A stretch of DNA of 22,158 nt from a virus. Under the pieces are notes generated by a model. That model was not told where the DNA came from and did no database searches. It was given only the letters and a program-made list of their open reading frames with translations. Shown piece after piece: positions 7,808 to 14,643 of the stretch (position 1 is its first letter; each line of letters starts with the position of its first letter). Location of the stretch: positions 1 through 22,158 of IMG/VR virus record IMGVR_UViG_3300031812_000024. One strand, written 5' to 3'. Both the position numbers and the translations under genes were made by a program.

Positions 7808-8959
7808 TCAAAAGTCAACAACATCACTTCCAGTGCCACGCAACTTAACGTTCATCGCTTGCAGCTCACGCAGTATATCTTCCGATATTTCCACCTGTCG
7901 CTCAGCAAGCTGCGTCTGTCGAACTTGCTCAGCCTCAGCCTTGAGGCGCGCGCTGACCTCGGCAGCCGTGCCGGCCTGCACAGCACCAGCAAAACGCTGC
8001 GTTGGCTCTGGCTCTAACTGCATTTTCGCTTGCTTGAGCTTTTCAACAGCCGCTGCAACGTTGCGGTCGAATGTCTCAGTGTCAATGAACGTTCCATTGA
8101 GAAGCTGCTTTAACTCTTCAATGGTGTCACGAAATTCCTCAACAGGCGTACGCACCGCTTTCGCCAGCTCTTCGCCACGTCGCTTGAGACGTTCGACGTC
8201 CGCCTCCATCTCACGCTGAATGCGGGCAATCTCCTGCTCCTCCTGGCGGCGACGCTCCTCAGCTTCCTGTTTCCGTTTCTCCGCTTCCTCCTTCATCTTC
8301 CTTGCACGTTCTAACGCCTGTTTCGCCATCGCGTCGCGGCGGCGAACCTCGGCCAGCGCTTCCTCGCCCAGGAACCACGTTGCAGCGGACTCAATAAGAT
8401 CGGCAAGCCCCAACTTCAAATCGGCGAAACTAAATCCAACAAACTCCCCCAAAGCTTCGCCAACACGACCGAGTGCTTTGTACAGCTCATCGCCAGCCTG
8501 CGCACTGGTCATTAGTTCGCGCGGCAGCACAAATTCCTTGCCGGCTATCTCAGCAAGGATACGCTCAGCCTCCTGAAGCTGAGTCAATCGAAAGTCGCGC
8601 GACGCCTGCCCAGCATTCGCAATTGTGGTACCGAGTAGTGCTACCGCGGCCACCGCGGCTGTGACGCCAGCAACGGCTGCCCCAGCCGCGCCGCCAATTG
8701 CACCAAGCCCCGAAGTCACTGTTCTTAGATACTTCGTTGCGTCTCGCGTTGCACCTCCGAATAAACGCGATGCTTTCAACAGGTCGTTGGACAGGTTTTG
8801 TAGAATGCCTTTTGATGCTGACCCGCTACCTCCTAACAATGCAGGCTTCTGCGCTTCCTGCTTAAACTGAACGATCTTTTGTATAGACTGATCCAGCGTG
8901 CGACGAAATTCCTCATCCGTCGCCGTAAGCTGAACGTTGAATTTACCGATGTTCGCCAT
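7808..8959 (-). CDS. Tape measure protein, short (383 aa)
   Basis: This sets tail length and is thought to occupy the tail tube lumen. Residues 1-40 (MANIGKFNVQLTATDEEFRR) match the usual N-terminus of tape measures. Residues about 84-116 are a glycine/alanine-rich hydrophobic stretch that could insert into membrane during DNA ejection. Residues about 205-275 form a long, highly charged coiled coil (repeated EE, RR, KR). It follows the frameshifted chaperone genes, which is the canonical position. Using the established rule of about 0.15 nm per residue, a tail of about 55-60 nm is expected, short for a siphovirus. The start overlaps the end of the chaperone extension by 17 bases. No lytic peptidase domain is seen. 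Confidence 0.88.
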   Translation of the reverse strand: MANIGKFNVQLTATDEEFRRTLDQSIQKIVQFKQEAQKPALLGGSGSASKGILQNLSNDLLKASRLFGGATRDATKYLRTVTSGLGAIGGAAGAAVAGVTAAVAAVALLGTTIANAGQASRDFRLTQLQEAERILAEIAGKEFVLPRELMTSAQAGDELYKALGRVGEALGEFVGFSFADLKLGLADLIESAATWFLGEEALAEVRRRDAMAKQALERARKMKEEAEKRKQEAEERRRQEEQEIARIQREMEADVERLKRRGEELAKAVRTPVEEFRDTIEELKQLLNGTFIDTETFDRNVAAAVEKLKQAKMQLEPEPTQRFAGAVQAGTAAEVSARLKAEAEQVRQTQLAERQVEISEDILRELQAMNVKLRGTGSDVVDF

Positions 8960-9550
8960 ACTGATCGCGCAGTTTCTTGGCCCGCATAATCAGATCATCG
9001 GGCGATGGACCGTCGTGCTCATAGTATGGCCACAACAACTGAGGCAACGGAGCACTGCTACCTAGACCATGCAGCCACATGACGTGCACAGCACCACGCA
9101 TGTCATCCCGCAGTTCTCCCCACGGGTCCTCGTGGTAGGCCTGCTTCCATGCAATCAGCTCCTCGGCAGGAAGCACGTCTAGCAGCCATTGAAACGACAG
9201 CACGCCGAGTGTACGCGCCAGCAGCACGCTGAAACGACGCCACTCGGCGGGTGTCAGTTTTTTGACGTGCCAGGCCAGACTGCATCAACCAGCTTCTGAG
9301 CTACGTCATATGGCACTGCTTCAACTAAATCGCGTGGCAATGGCTGCCCTTGCGCATCGCACAGCGTCCGCGCCAATAGCTCACGCCAAAAAACGGCCAC
9401 AGTCTCGGGCCTGGTCTGGTCGCAGCCAGCCAGCAAGACTTGCAGCTCGATCCAGTTCGTGGCATTGAGCGGACGAAAATACCACGTCACGCCGTCCAAC
9501 ACAACTTCGCGAGGCGCCAAACGCTGGCGCAAGTATTCGAGACAATCCAT
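8943..9550 (-). CDS. Tail assembly chaperone, frameshifted long form (GT-type), 202 aa
   Basis: This is the product expected if ribosomes slip back one base at 9257-9263. The first 98 codons (9550-9257) are shared with the short form. Translation then resumes in the minus-one frame at 9257 with L-T-P-A-E-W and runs to a TAA at 8943. The extension has no ATG of its own and would otherwise depend on an internal GTG at 9227 with no ribosome-binding site. It carries the pattern L.....AEELIAWKQAYHEDPWGELRDD, as in the C-terminal part of GT-type chaperones (DUF4035-like). In phage lambda gpGT links the tape measure to tail tube subunits during assembly and is absent from the finished virion. Confidence 0.85.
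9203..9263 (-). promoter_or_regulatory. Programmed minus-one frameshift signal: A-AAA-AAC heptamer plus stem-loop
   Basis: On the minus strand the sequence reads TCA AAA AAC TGA, giving the canonical X-XXY-YYZ heptamer A-AAA-AAC (9263-9257) in the zero frame, with the stop TGA directly after it. After a seven-base spacer, CGCCGAGTG (9249-9241) can pair perfectly with CACTCGGCG (9211-9203), giving a nine-bp stem around a 29-base loop. Stem spacing and heptamer frame both fit known frameshift sites in tail chaperone genes. The plus-strand poly-T run is 9258-9263. Confidence 0.85.
9254..9550 (-). CDS. Tail assembly chaperone, short form (G-type), 98 aa
   Basis: The start ATG at 9550 has AGGAG upstream (acaggagaacagc before ATG). 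The protein is acidic and helical, with MDCLEYLRQR at the N-terminus and a body matching small phage tail chaperones by size, place and pattern (WYFRPLNATNWIELQVLLAG). It lies between the tail tube gene and the tape measure, the universal slot for gpG. Its stop TGA at 9254 lies directly behind the slippery heptamer, so the short form should be the main product and the long form a minor one. The family function is to coat the tape measure during tail assembly. Confidence 0.85.
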   Translation of the reverse strand: MDCLEYLRQRLAPREVVLDGVTWYFRPLNATNWIELQVLLAGCDQTRPETVAVFWRELLARTLCDAQGQPLPRDLVEAVPYDVAQKLVDAVWPGTSKN

Positions 9551-9568
9551 GCTGTTCTCCTGTTATTT

Positions 9569-9970
9569 CTACAAAGTTCTCGATGGCTTCTGAGTCGCAA
9601 TGAAGCCTACCACAAATGCCAGAAGTCGGTTATTGCCAGTCGTTGCTACTGGAGCATGCTTCACAACTTTTGCTGTAAAACCATCAGAAACACCATTCGC
9701 ATACACGATCGACATATTCACTTGTTCTTTACTGTCAAGCTTGCTAAGCATTGCATTGATTGCCTCCCTGCTAATATCGTCATCGTACAGAATCGTCATC
9801 TCGAACTCGACAGTTTTGTACGTGCCAGGCTCTTTTGTTTCGTATGTCGCGCCAAGTGGCGTTGACTCGATCAGCTCACGCTCTAATGCAATAGGCTGCA
9901 AATCTGTAACTAGGCTCACGTTGTTTCCATCAAAATTTACAACAACTGCCGATCCAGTGTATTTTGCCAT
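9569..9970 (-). CDS. Major tail tube protein, 133 aa
   Basis: The start ATG at 9970 is eight bases behind a strong AGGAG. The N-terminus MAKYTGSAVVVNFDG is typical of small siphovirus tail tube subunits, followed by two beta strands and an acidic beta hairpin (YKTVEFEMTILYDDD), then a helix near EAINAMLSK and C-terminal strands. This is the gpV/HK97-tube-like fold pattern. The length is in the lower part of the usual range. It lies between tail terminator/completion genes and the tail chaperones, the canonical slot. The ribosome-binding region (ACAGGAGTAACT) is identical over 12 bases to that of the gene after the capsid, suggesting high expression. Confidence 0.85.
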   Translation of the reverse strand: MAKYTGSAVVVNFDGNNVSLVTDLQPIALERELIESTPLGATYETKEPGTYKTVEFEMTILYDDDISREAINAMLSKLDSKEQVNMSIVYANGVSDGFTAKVVKHAPVATTGNNRLLAFVVGFIATQKPSRTL

Positions 9971-9986
9971 GACAGTTACTCCTGTG

Positions 9987-10649
9987 TTACACTTTAGCCA
10001 ACGCTAGAACCGCCTGCTGCATTGCCGCACGCGACGCAAGTTCCTGCGAAATCTCGGCGGCACGCTGCAAAAAACGATACCCAGGGCCTGGACGCTTAGC
10101 GACAATGTGCGCATAACGTACAGGTACGCGAACTCGTACACCTGGAAAATTCGCCCTCACAAGCCGTCGCGCAAACAAGTACGGAGACAAGCGACGATCG
10201 CCCTTGAATTTGGCGAACTGACTTGGATCGATCGCCTTAGCAATATCGAGTACCTTCGGCGCTTTCTTGGAATTCGCTTCACGTCGATGCAAATACTCAA
10301 GCGCTGGAACAAGCTTCTTGTATAGCTTCGTCGCTTCAGTGTGCGTCTTTAGCCCTACCTTGCCTCTGCGCTTGGTCTTCTTTGCGGTAAGCCACTTTGC
10401 ATATGCCCTTGACGGACCAATGAGAACCCTCACGTTTGGGTGCTGAGCTGTTGGGGTCAATATCTTGATTTCCAAGCTGCTATGCAATGCACCAGTGTCG
10501 CGCGGAGCAAGAGCGCGAGCTGCCGTACGCACGACACTCCCAGCAGCATTGCCCATGCGCAGCAGCACTATATTGCGCGACTTTTCCTCAATGCTGCGAA
10601 GCTTCTCCATCACAGCAGCGTCGCCTTGAACCTTGACTGAAACATTCAT
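9987..10649 (-). CDS. Tail completion / HK97 gp10-like protein, 220 aa
   Basis: The frame is open from a TTG at 10658, but the better start is the ATG at 10649, which overlaps the previous stop as ATGA and has GGAGC about nine bases upstream. The N-terminus (NVSVKVQGDAAVMEKLRSIEE) followed by RTAARALAPRDTGALHSSL matches the HK97-gp10_like family, where the A-P-x-D-T-G-x-L motif is characteristic. The middle (residues about 85-160) is an unusual basic insertion with KKTKRRGK and several helices, making it longer than the usual 120-150 residues. In relatives this protein sits at the head-tail junction. Role is from family knowledge; the insertion is unexplained. Confidence 0.82.
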   Translation of the reverse strand: MNVSVKVQGDAAVMEKLRSIEEKSRNIVLLRMGNAAGSVVRTAARALAPRDTGALHSSLEIKILTPTAQHPNVRVLIGPSRAYAKWLTAKKTKRRGKVGLKTHTEATKLYKKLVPALEYLHRREANSKKAPKVLDIAKAIDPSQFAKFKGDRRLSPYLFARRLVRANFPGVRVRVPVRYAHIVAKRPGPGYRFLQRAAEISQELASRAAMQQAVLALAKV

Positions 10650-11041
10650 AGCGGCCAAGCTCCGATAGTCGCCTGGACAAGCATCAGCCCCGATTCATCT
10701 CCATCACCCTGCGGCACCACAACTTCACTCATCGCCTCCACTTTCCATTCCCACGTCACGTCACCATCGGCAGTTTGCGTTGAATCGACTTGATTGAGCA
10801 GTGCATCTTCAATGATGATTGCATCGACGTAATCTTGCACCACAAACTCGACCTGGTACGACCGCTTAAACACCTGCACGCCACTCACCACATTCTGCGA
10901 CTCGATGCCAAGCAACCACAGCACGGCATACGGCGCGACAAACGATTGCGGCGCCCGGCCATAAGCAACACGATCACCAACAACGCCAGCAATCGCAGCG
11001 TTGCTAATCATGGCCTGTCTCAATGCCTGTGGAGCGCTCAC
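10646..11041 (-). CDS. Tail terminator-like protein (DUF3168 type), 131 aa
   Basis: Start is a GTG at 11041, overlapping the previous stop as GTGA. The N-terminus (LRQAMISNAAIAGVVGDRV) and following YGRAPQSFVAPYAVLWLLG match the DUF3168 tail-terminator pattern, where a short helix precedes a strand with P.....PYA. A central VFKRSYQVEFVVQDY strand and a helix EDALLNQVD follow, as in that family. Tail terminators cap the tail tube and set its end at the connector. Order in the cluster (connector, closure, terminator, tail completion, tube) is consistent. It ends in an ATGA overlap with the next gene. Confidence 0.75.
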   Translation of the reverse strand: MSAPQALRQAMISNAAIAGVVGDRVAYGRAPQSFVAPYAVLWLLGIESQNVVSGVQVFKRSYQVEFVVQDYVDAIIIEDALLNQVDSTQTADGDVTWEWKVEAMSEVVVPQGDGDESGLMLVQATIGAWPL

Positions 11042-11355
11042 GATTCACCGCACAACATGCGAAGTCGCAATCCATTCGTCCTCACGTCGATCACCGACAG
11101 GATTTGCAGCTTGCGTCGTCGATCTGGAAGAATCTCAAGCCAGCACTCGCTGAGATTTTCCCACTGCGGGTCGCCATAGCCGTGGACCTCGTAAACCGCA
11201 CTGACTTCCGTCTTGTTCTGCCCCTCCGTCTCTCGATGCCCTGCTGGAAGTATCTGGCAAGGCCATTCAGGGCACACGACCGTCGGACTTCCTGTACGAT
11301 TTCCAAGCGAATCCACAGTCGATGGAGGCCTGAGAATCACAACGTGGTGCTGCAT
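11038..11355 (-). CDS. Head-tail joining / head-closure protein, 105 aa
   Basis: Start ATG at 11355 overlaps the previous stop by one base (TAATG). The small beta-barrel pattern (MQHHVVILRPPSTVDSLG, then WPCQILPAGHRE, then KLQILSVIDVR) matches the SPP1 gp16 / Phage_H_T_join family of head-tail adaptors, which close the connector after DNA packaging. The length of about 105-115 residues is typical. The gene lies between the connector and terminator genes, as expected. It contains three cysteines, which is unusual for this family; their role is not clear. Confidence 0.75.
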   Translation of the reverse strand: MQHHVVILRPPSTVDSLGNRTGSPTVVCPEWPCQILPAGHRETEGQNKTEVSAVYEVHGYGDPQWENLSECWLEILPDRRRKLQILSVIDVRTNGLRLRMLCGES

Positions 11356-11960
11356 TACGGATACGTCCCACGTCGCAATGACGACAACAACAAATCGAAC
11401 GCAGCAGGCACCGCTTGCGGAGCTGATGTCACCTGAATCGGGTCACGCTGCGCAAACCAATGTCCAACAAGCATAAGTACAGCCTGCGTTGCCCTGGCCG
11501 GAGGCGAAGTATCTCCAGCCGTGAAGCTGATACGCACGCCGTCAGGATGGCCATCAGTGATGGGCCATCCGTCATAGGCATATAACGTCGGCGATTCCTG
11601 TGGCTCTAAAAGCACGTACTGATTCGTTGAGACAATCTCCCAGTTGCCACTTTCATTGCGCACCTCGACCTGGACCGAATTGTTAACGATAGGTCTCACG
11701 GGAATCGGTAGAGCAGAAGTCAGTTCGCCTGGATACCAGACAAACGGACCAGGCGCAAGAATGCGGCCCGTTGCATGCTCTACCAAATCAACTGCTGCCT
11801 CTCGAAGCGACTCTAGATAGGCATCGTGATAGTCGATGCTTTGCGCAATGCCTGCCTGACGCTTAAGCGCATCAAGAGACAGCGCCGCCGGCCACTGCGT
11901 CGGCGGCGCTGTCCGCGTTGGTCGGGCAACAGGAAGCTGCCGCGTCATGGCGTTACGCAC
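11355..11960 (-). CDS. Head-tail connector protein (gp6-like), 201 aa
   Basis: The open frame starts at a GTG at 11960; a nested ATG at 11948 (MTRQLP) is equally possible, and neither has a good ribosome-binding site, so the start is uncertain by four codons. The GTG would overlap the previous stop by eight bases. The pattern LDALKRQAGI....DYHDAYLESLREAAVDLVEHATGR is the helical region of the Phage_gp6-like connector family that binds the portal. It is followed by a beta segment with RISFTAGDTSPP and a C-terminal helix pair (ATQAVLMLVGHWFAQR). This protein forms the ring beneath the portal. Position directly after capsid and accessory genes agrees. Confidence 0.82.
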   Translation of the reverse strand: MRNAMTRQLPVARPTRTAPPTQWPAALSLDALKRQAGIAQSIDYHDAYLESLREAAVDLVEHATGRILAPGPFVWYPGELTSALPIPVRPIVNNSVQVEVRNESGNWEIVSTNQYVLLEPQESPTLYAYDGWPITDGHPDGVRISFTAGDTSPPARATQAVLMLVGHWFAQRDPIQVTSAPQAVPAAFDLLLSSLRRGTYP

Positions 11961-12432
11961 GCATCAAGCAAGCCAGGCCTCGATCCGCGGCCGAATCAGG
12001 CTGCGACAGAGACTCTCGATGCAGCACAGCCAACACTGTAACGAACGCACCATTCGTGCCATTACCCACCGTCACAACAGGCTTGATGTACCTCTTGCGA
12101 CCGCCGTAGTTGCGCACTTCAAACTTCCAAACCTTGTTACCATCGGCCGCTGTAGGCAGCGCTGATGTGGCACCGTTGGGCTGCTTGTCTGTCCCTACGA
12201 CAGTACCAGGCACGTCGCTGGGTGTCCCACCAAGCGTCGTGTCACCCGTCTTGGAGTCGCTCTCCTGCACCTTAAGTGCAGTCAAGCCAACATCCGTACT
12301 GCCCAACACGACGAAAATGTCGCAGGAACCGTACTCCGCCAGGTCGATGACCCTGGTTGCCGCCGAAGCATTATTCACCCTAGCGGCAGGGTTCAGAACA
12401 ACGAAAACGTCAGAATGCTGGTTAGGATTCAT
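11953..12432 (-). CDS. Capsid-accessory / candidate head decoration protein, 159 aa
   Basis: The start ATG at 12432 has AGGAG six bases upstream within ACAGGAGTAACT, identical to the leader of the tail tube gene, which suggests strong expression. The protein is beta-rich and polar, with FVVLNPAARVNNASAATRVIDL, an IFVVLGSTDVGLTALKVQES strand pair, and WKFEVRNYGGRKRYIKPVVTVGNGTNG at residues about 101-127. Coming straight after the capsid, it is in the slot of decoration/cement proteins in other phages. The fold is unassigned. The strong leader and position are the evidence; decoration is inferred, and a minor capsid or connector-assembly role is possible. Confidence 0.75.
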   Translation of the reverse strand: MNPNQHSDVFVVLNPAARVNNASAATRVIDLAEYGSCDIFVVLGSTDVGLTALKVQESDSKTGDTTLGGTPSDVPGTVVGTDKQPNGATSALPTAADGNKVWKFEVRNYGGRKRYIKPVVTVGNGTNGAFVTVLAVLHRESLSQPDSAADRGLACLMRA

Positions 12433-12446
12433 GAGTTACTCCTGTA

Positions 12447-13862
12447 TTAGCTCGCAGGCGTATTGAGCATCACCACGCCGCCCGCAGTCGTGTCGTTGCC
12501 ACGTGCCACAAGCGTCGTATCGAACCGCGCCGTCGCATACAAGCGAACCTGACGAACATCGGGATCTCGGAACGTCTCGAACGTCAAGCCACGCCGCATC
12601 CCGAGAATTGCCGACATCGACAGATCACCGAACAACACCAACCCCTTAGTGCTGGTTTGCGTACCAGCATTGCTGTTCATGATCTGCACAATCTCGACCG
12701 GATAGCCCAGATAGGACGGACCAATCCGCCCTTCAAGGTCCATCATCGTGTTGCCGCCAGCCTTAGCCGCCAGTCGCAGCATCGACTTGGCCCAGCCAAT
12801 GTTGCTGATATACCAGCGCGGGTTCAAGGCAAAGCGAGGCAGCTTGCCAACCATCGACACGAAATCGTCTTCGGTCAATGTTCCGAAGCTGGTATGACCA
12901 GAAGCAGCCGTCACGTTGCTGCCGGCATACTTGGCATCAGACAGCAGCGGGATGATGCCGACGATCCCGCCATACGTGCTCGTTCCGTCACCCAGGAAAC
13001 CGCACTGGTCGATCTTCAAAGCCAAGCTCTGCGCCACGATCTGCGCGATATACGAAGCCAGGTCGATGAACGAATCCTCGGCCAGCTCGTAACTGACGCC
13101 CGTCTTGTAAACGAGCGTTCGCGCACGCAGTGTCGCAAGCTCGAAGGTCGGCTTCGACTCAATCGCCGGCGCTTCCTCAACGAGGAAATAGCCCTCCAAG
13201 AACCCATTCGAGATGTTGATCTGATGGGTATCGGTGGCCATCGGGAGCAACCGCGCAACACGAGCATACGTCCCATACTCCTCGACGAAACGCAGAATCG
13301 TCCGCTCCAGCTCTACCGGCACGAGCGATCCGCCGCTGCCGTCACTGCCGCCGGTCATCCCCATTTGAGGCGAGTAGCCGATCTCATTGCAAAATCGCTT
13401 CGCCCCCTCGTGGCCAAACAGAACAGCAGCGCACCAAGCGCCAGCACGCAATGCCGGCTCTACACCGCCAAACGCATCGGCACGCGACTGGCTACGCTGC
13501 GGAGGCAGGTGCTGCCGCGCAACAATCCGCGTCAACTGATCCAGATCGGCCGGTGCCTGAGTACTGGATGCGGGAGGCGATGCAGCCTGCCGGGCTTTCA
13601 TCGCGGCCGTGACAGCCTCACCAGCCAAATGTCGCTCGATGGCAACAATGCGGTCCAGCTCGTCGCGTACCTGGTCGAGCTTTCCAGGGGCATATCCAGG
13701 CTGCCCAGGCACACCGCGCCCGACAATCGAATCGTACTGCTGCTGCTCCTCTTCGGAGAGCGTCCCCGCCGTGAGCTTGTCTAAGAGTTCTTTGCTCTGT
13801 GCCAGCAGCTCTTCATGCTGCGCCATAAGCGCACGCTTGCGCTCAGAAAGAGAGGTAGACAC
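12447..13862 (-). CDS. Major capsid protein, HK97 fold with N-terminal delta domain, 471 aa
   Basis: The start used is GTG at 13862, with AGGA about nine bases upstream; an internal ATG at residue 13 is less likely. Residues 1-110 are charged, helical and coiled-coil, the expected delta (scaffold) domain, to be cut off by the co-encoded protease. The mature shell is expected to begin near the serine/glycine-rich GGSDGSGGSLVP at about 171-182. LVPVELERTILRFVEEYGTYARVARLLPM is the N-arm and E-loop entry seen in phage capsid family PF05065. Residues 331-345 (DDFVSMVGKLPRFAL) and FGDLSMSAILGMRRG complete the P and A domain patterns. Being fused to its scaffold, no separate scaffold gene is needed. 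Confidence 0.93.
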   Translation of the reverse strand: MSTSLSERKRALMAQHEELLAQSKELLDKLTAGTLSEEEQQQYDSIVGRGVPGQPGYAPGKLDQVRDELDRIVAIERHLAGEAVTAAMKARQAASPPASSTQAPADLDQLTRIVARQHLPPQRSQSRADAFGGVEPALRAGAWCAAVLFGHEGAKRFCNEIGYSPQMGMTGGSDGSGGSLVPVELERTILRFVEEYGTYARVARLLPMATDTHQINISNGFLEGYFLVEEAPAIESKPTFELATLRARTLVYKTGVSYELAEDSFIDLASYIAQIVAQSLALKIDQCGFLGDGTSTYGGIVGIIPLLSDAKYAGSNVTAASGHTSFGTLTEDDFVSMVGKLPRFALNPRWYISNIGWAKSMLRLAAKAGGNTMMDLEGRIGPSYLGYPVEIVQIMNSNAGTQTSTKGLVLFGDLSMSAILGMRRGLTFETFRDPDVRQVRLYATARFDTTLVARGNDTTAGGVVMLNTPAS

Positions 13863-13922
13863 TGGTGGTCATCCTGACGCCACCCGTGTCGCTGAAGAGC
13901 GCACGCGCCGGCGAAACCTGCC

Positions 13923-13958
13923 GCTTGCCTACAAGCAAGCCTGCTGCTGAAGAGCAGC
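13923..13958 (-). other. Two tandem short hairpins between protease and capsid genes
   Basis: On the coding strand one perfect six-bp hairpin (13943-13958, tetraloop CTTC, stem GCTGCT/AGCAGC) is followed by another (13923-13940, stem GCTTGC/GCAAGC, six-base loop). They lie in the only long gap (13863-13977) of the head cluster. There is no T-tract, so a factor-independent terminator is unlikely. An mRNA processing or stability role is possible. Confidence 0.4.
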
Positions 13959-13977
13959 TACAGCTATTATTAGCAGG

Positions 13978-14643
13978 TCACATACTAGTTGTCAACGGCC
14001 TGATATTTCGCACTGCGGCCGCCAATCGACGAATCATCTTGTCTCGCTCAGTCTCCTGTGGCGCTGCCACTTGCACCAAATCCTGCGGCGGCGGCTGGCG
14101 GCAAAATCGCCCACTGATCGTAATTTGCCCAGTACTTTGAGCTGGCCCAACCTCATCAACAAGCCCCCACTCCAGGGCCTGCTGCGCCGTAAACCAAGTC
14201 TCCTTTTTCATCGCTCGACGCACTTCGTCCACGTCGCGATTCGCCTTGGCCGCATAACGCTGAGCAACCGCATCGCCATGCACGTCGAGCGTATCCGCAA
14301 TCTTACGCAATTCCGACGCATTTCCGATAGCCATGACCCACGGATCATGAATCATAACCAGTCCGTTTTCGGCAATCCGCACATGCCGACTGGCCATTGC
14401 AACATAGGACGCACTCGACGCAGCCAACGATTCGATTCGCACCTCAGCATCGTACCGCTGTACCGTAGCATAGATCGCCATCGCCTCCAGCAAATCGCCA
14501 CCTTCGCTGTGAATGCGCAGAATTGGCCTTTGCCCCTTCGATGCGATCGCTCGCATCTGCGACTCGATCATTTCGTTCCCAATAAGTCCCATCCACTGGG
14601 GACCGATCACGCCGCTCAGCACAACCTCACGATCCTGGCTCAT
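13978..14643 (-). CDS. Prohead protease, ClpP-like (S14) maturation protease, 221 aa
   Basis: The ATG at 14643 follows GGAGG and overlaps the portal gene by 17 bases. The ClpP fold is clear: IHSEGGDLLEAMAIY at residues 44-58, the nucleophile in AASSAS (Ser76), and a histidine in MIHDPW (His99). A GLVDEV end of the core is present at about 160-165. The third triad member would be near Glu148, in KKETWF; this is less certain. The short helical tail after residue 170 is common for phage relatives. It cleaves the capsid delta domain and itself during maturation, in keeping with its place between portal and capsid. Confidence 0.92.
   Translation of the reverse strand: MSQDREVVLSGVIGPQWMGLIGNEMIESQMRAIASKGQRPILRIHSEGGDLLEAMAIYATVQRYDAEVRIESLAASSASYVAMASRHVRIAENGLVMIHDPWVMAIGNASELRKIADTLDVHGDAVAQRYAAKANRDVDEVRRAMKKETWFTAQQALEWGLVDEVGPAQSTGQITISGRFCRQPPPQDLVQVAAPQETERDKMIRRLAAAVRNIRPLTTSM

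Noticed and set aside
7611-8219. Plus-strand open frame of 202 codons over the tape measure
   Set aside because: Mirror of the charged coiled-coil repeat of the tape measure; serine- and arginine-rich without folds.
9191-9238. Direct repeat gaaacgac near the frameshift site
   Set aside because: Two eight-base copies 40 bases apart inside coding sequence are expected by chance and do not add to the stem-loop.
12657-13784. Plus-strand open frame of 375 codons opposite the capsid gene
   Set aside because: It lies fully antisense to the HK97 capsid gene, has low-complexity basic composition and no family pattern; it is a shadow of a strongly biased coding strand.
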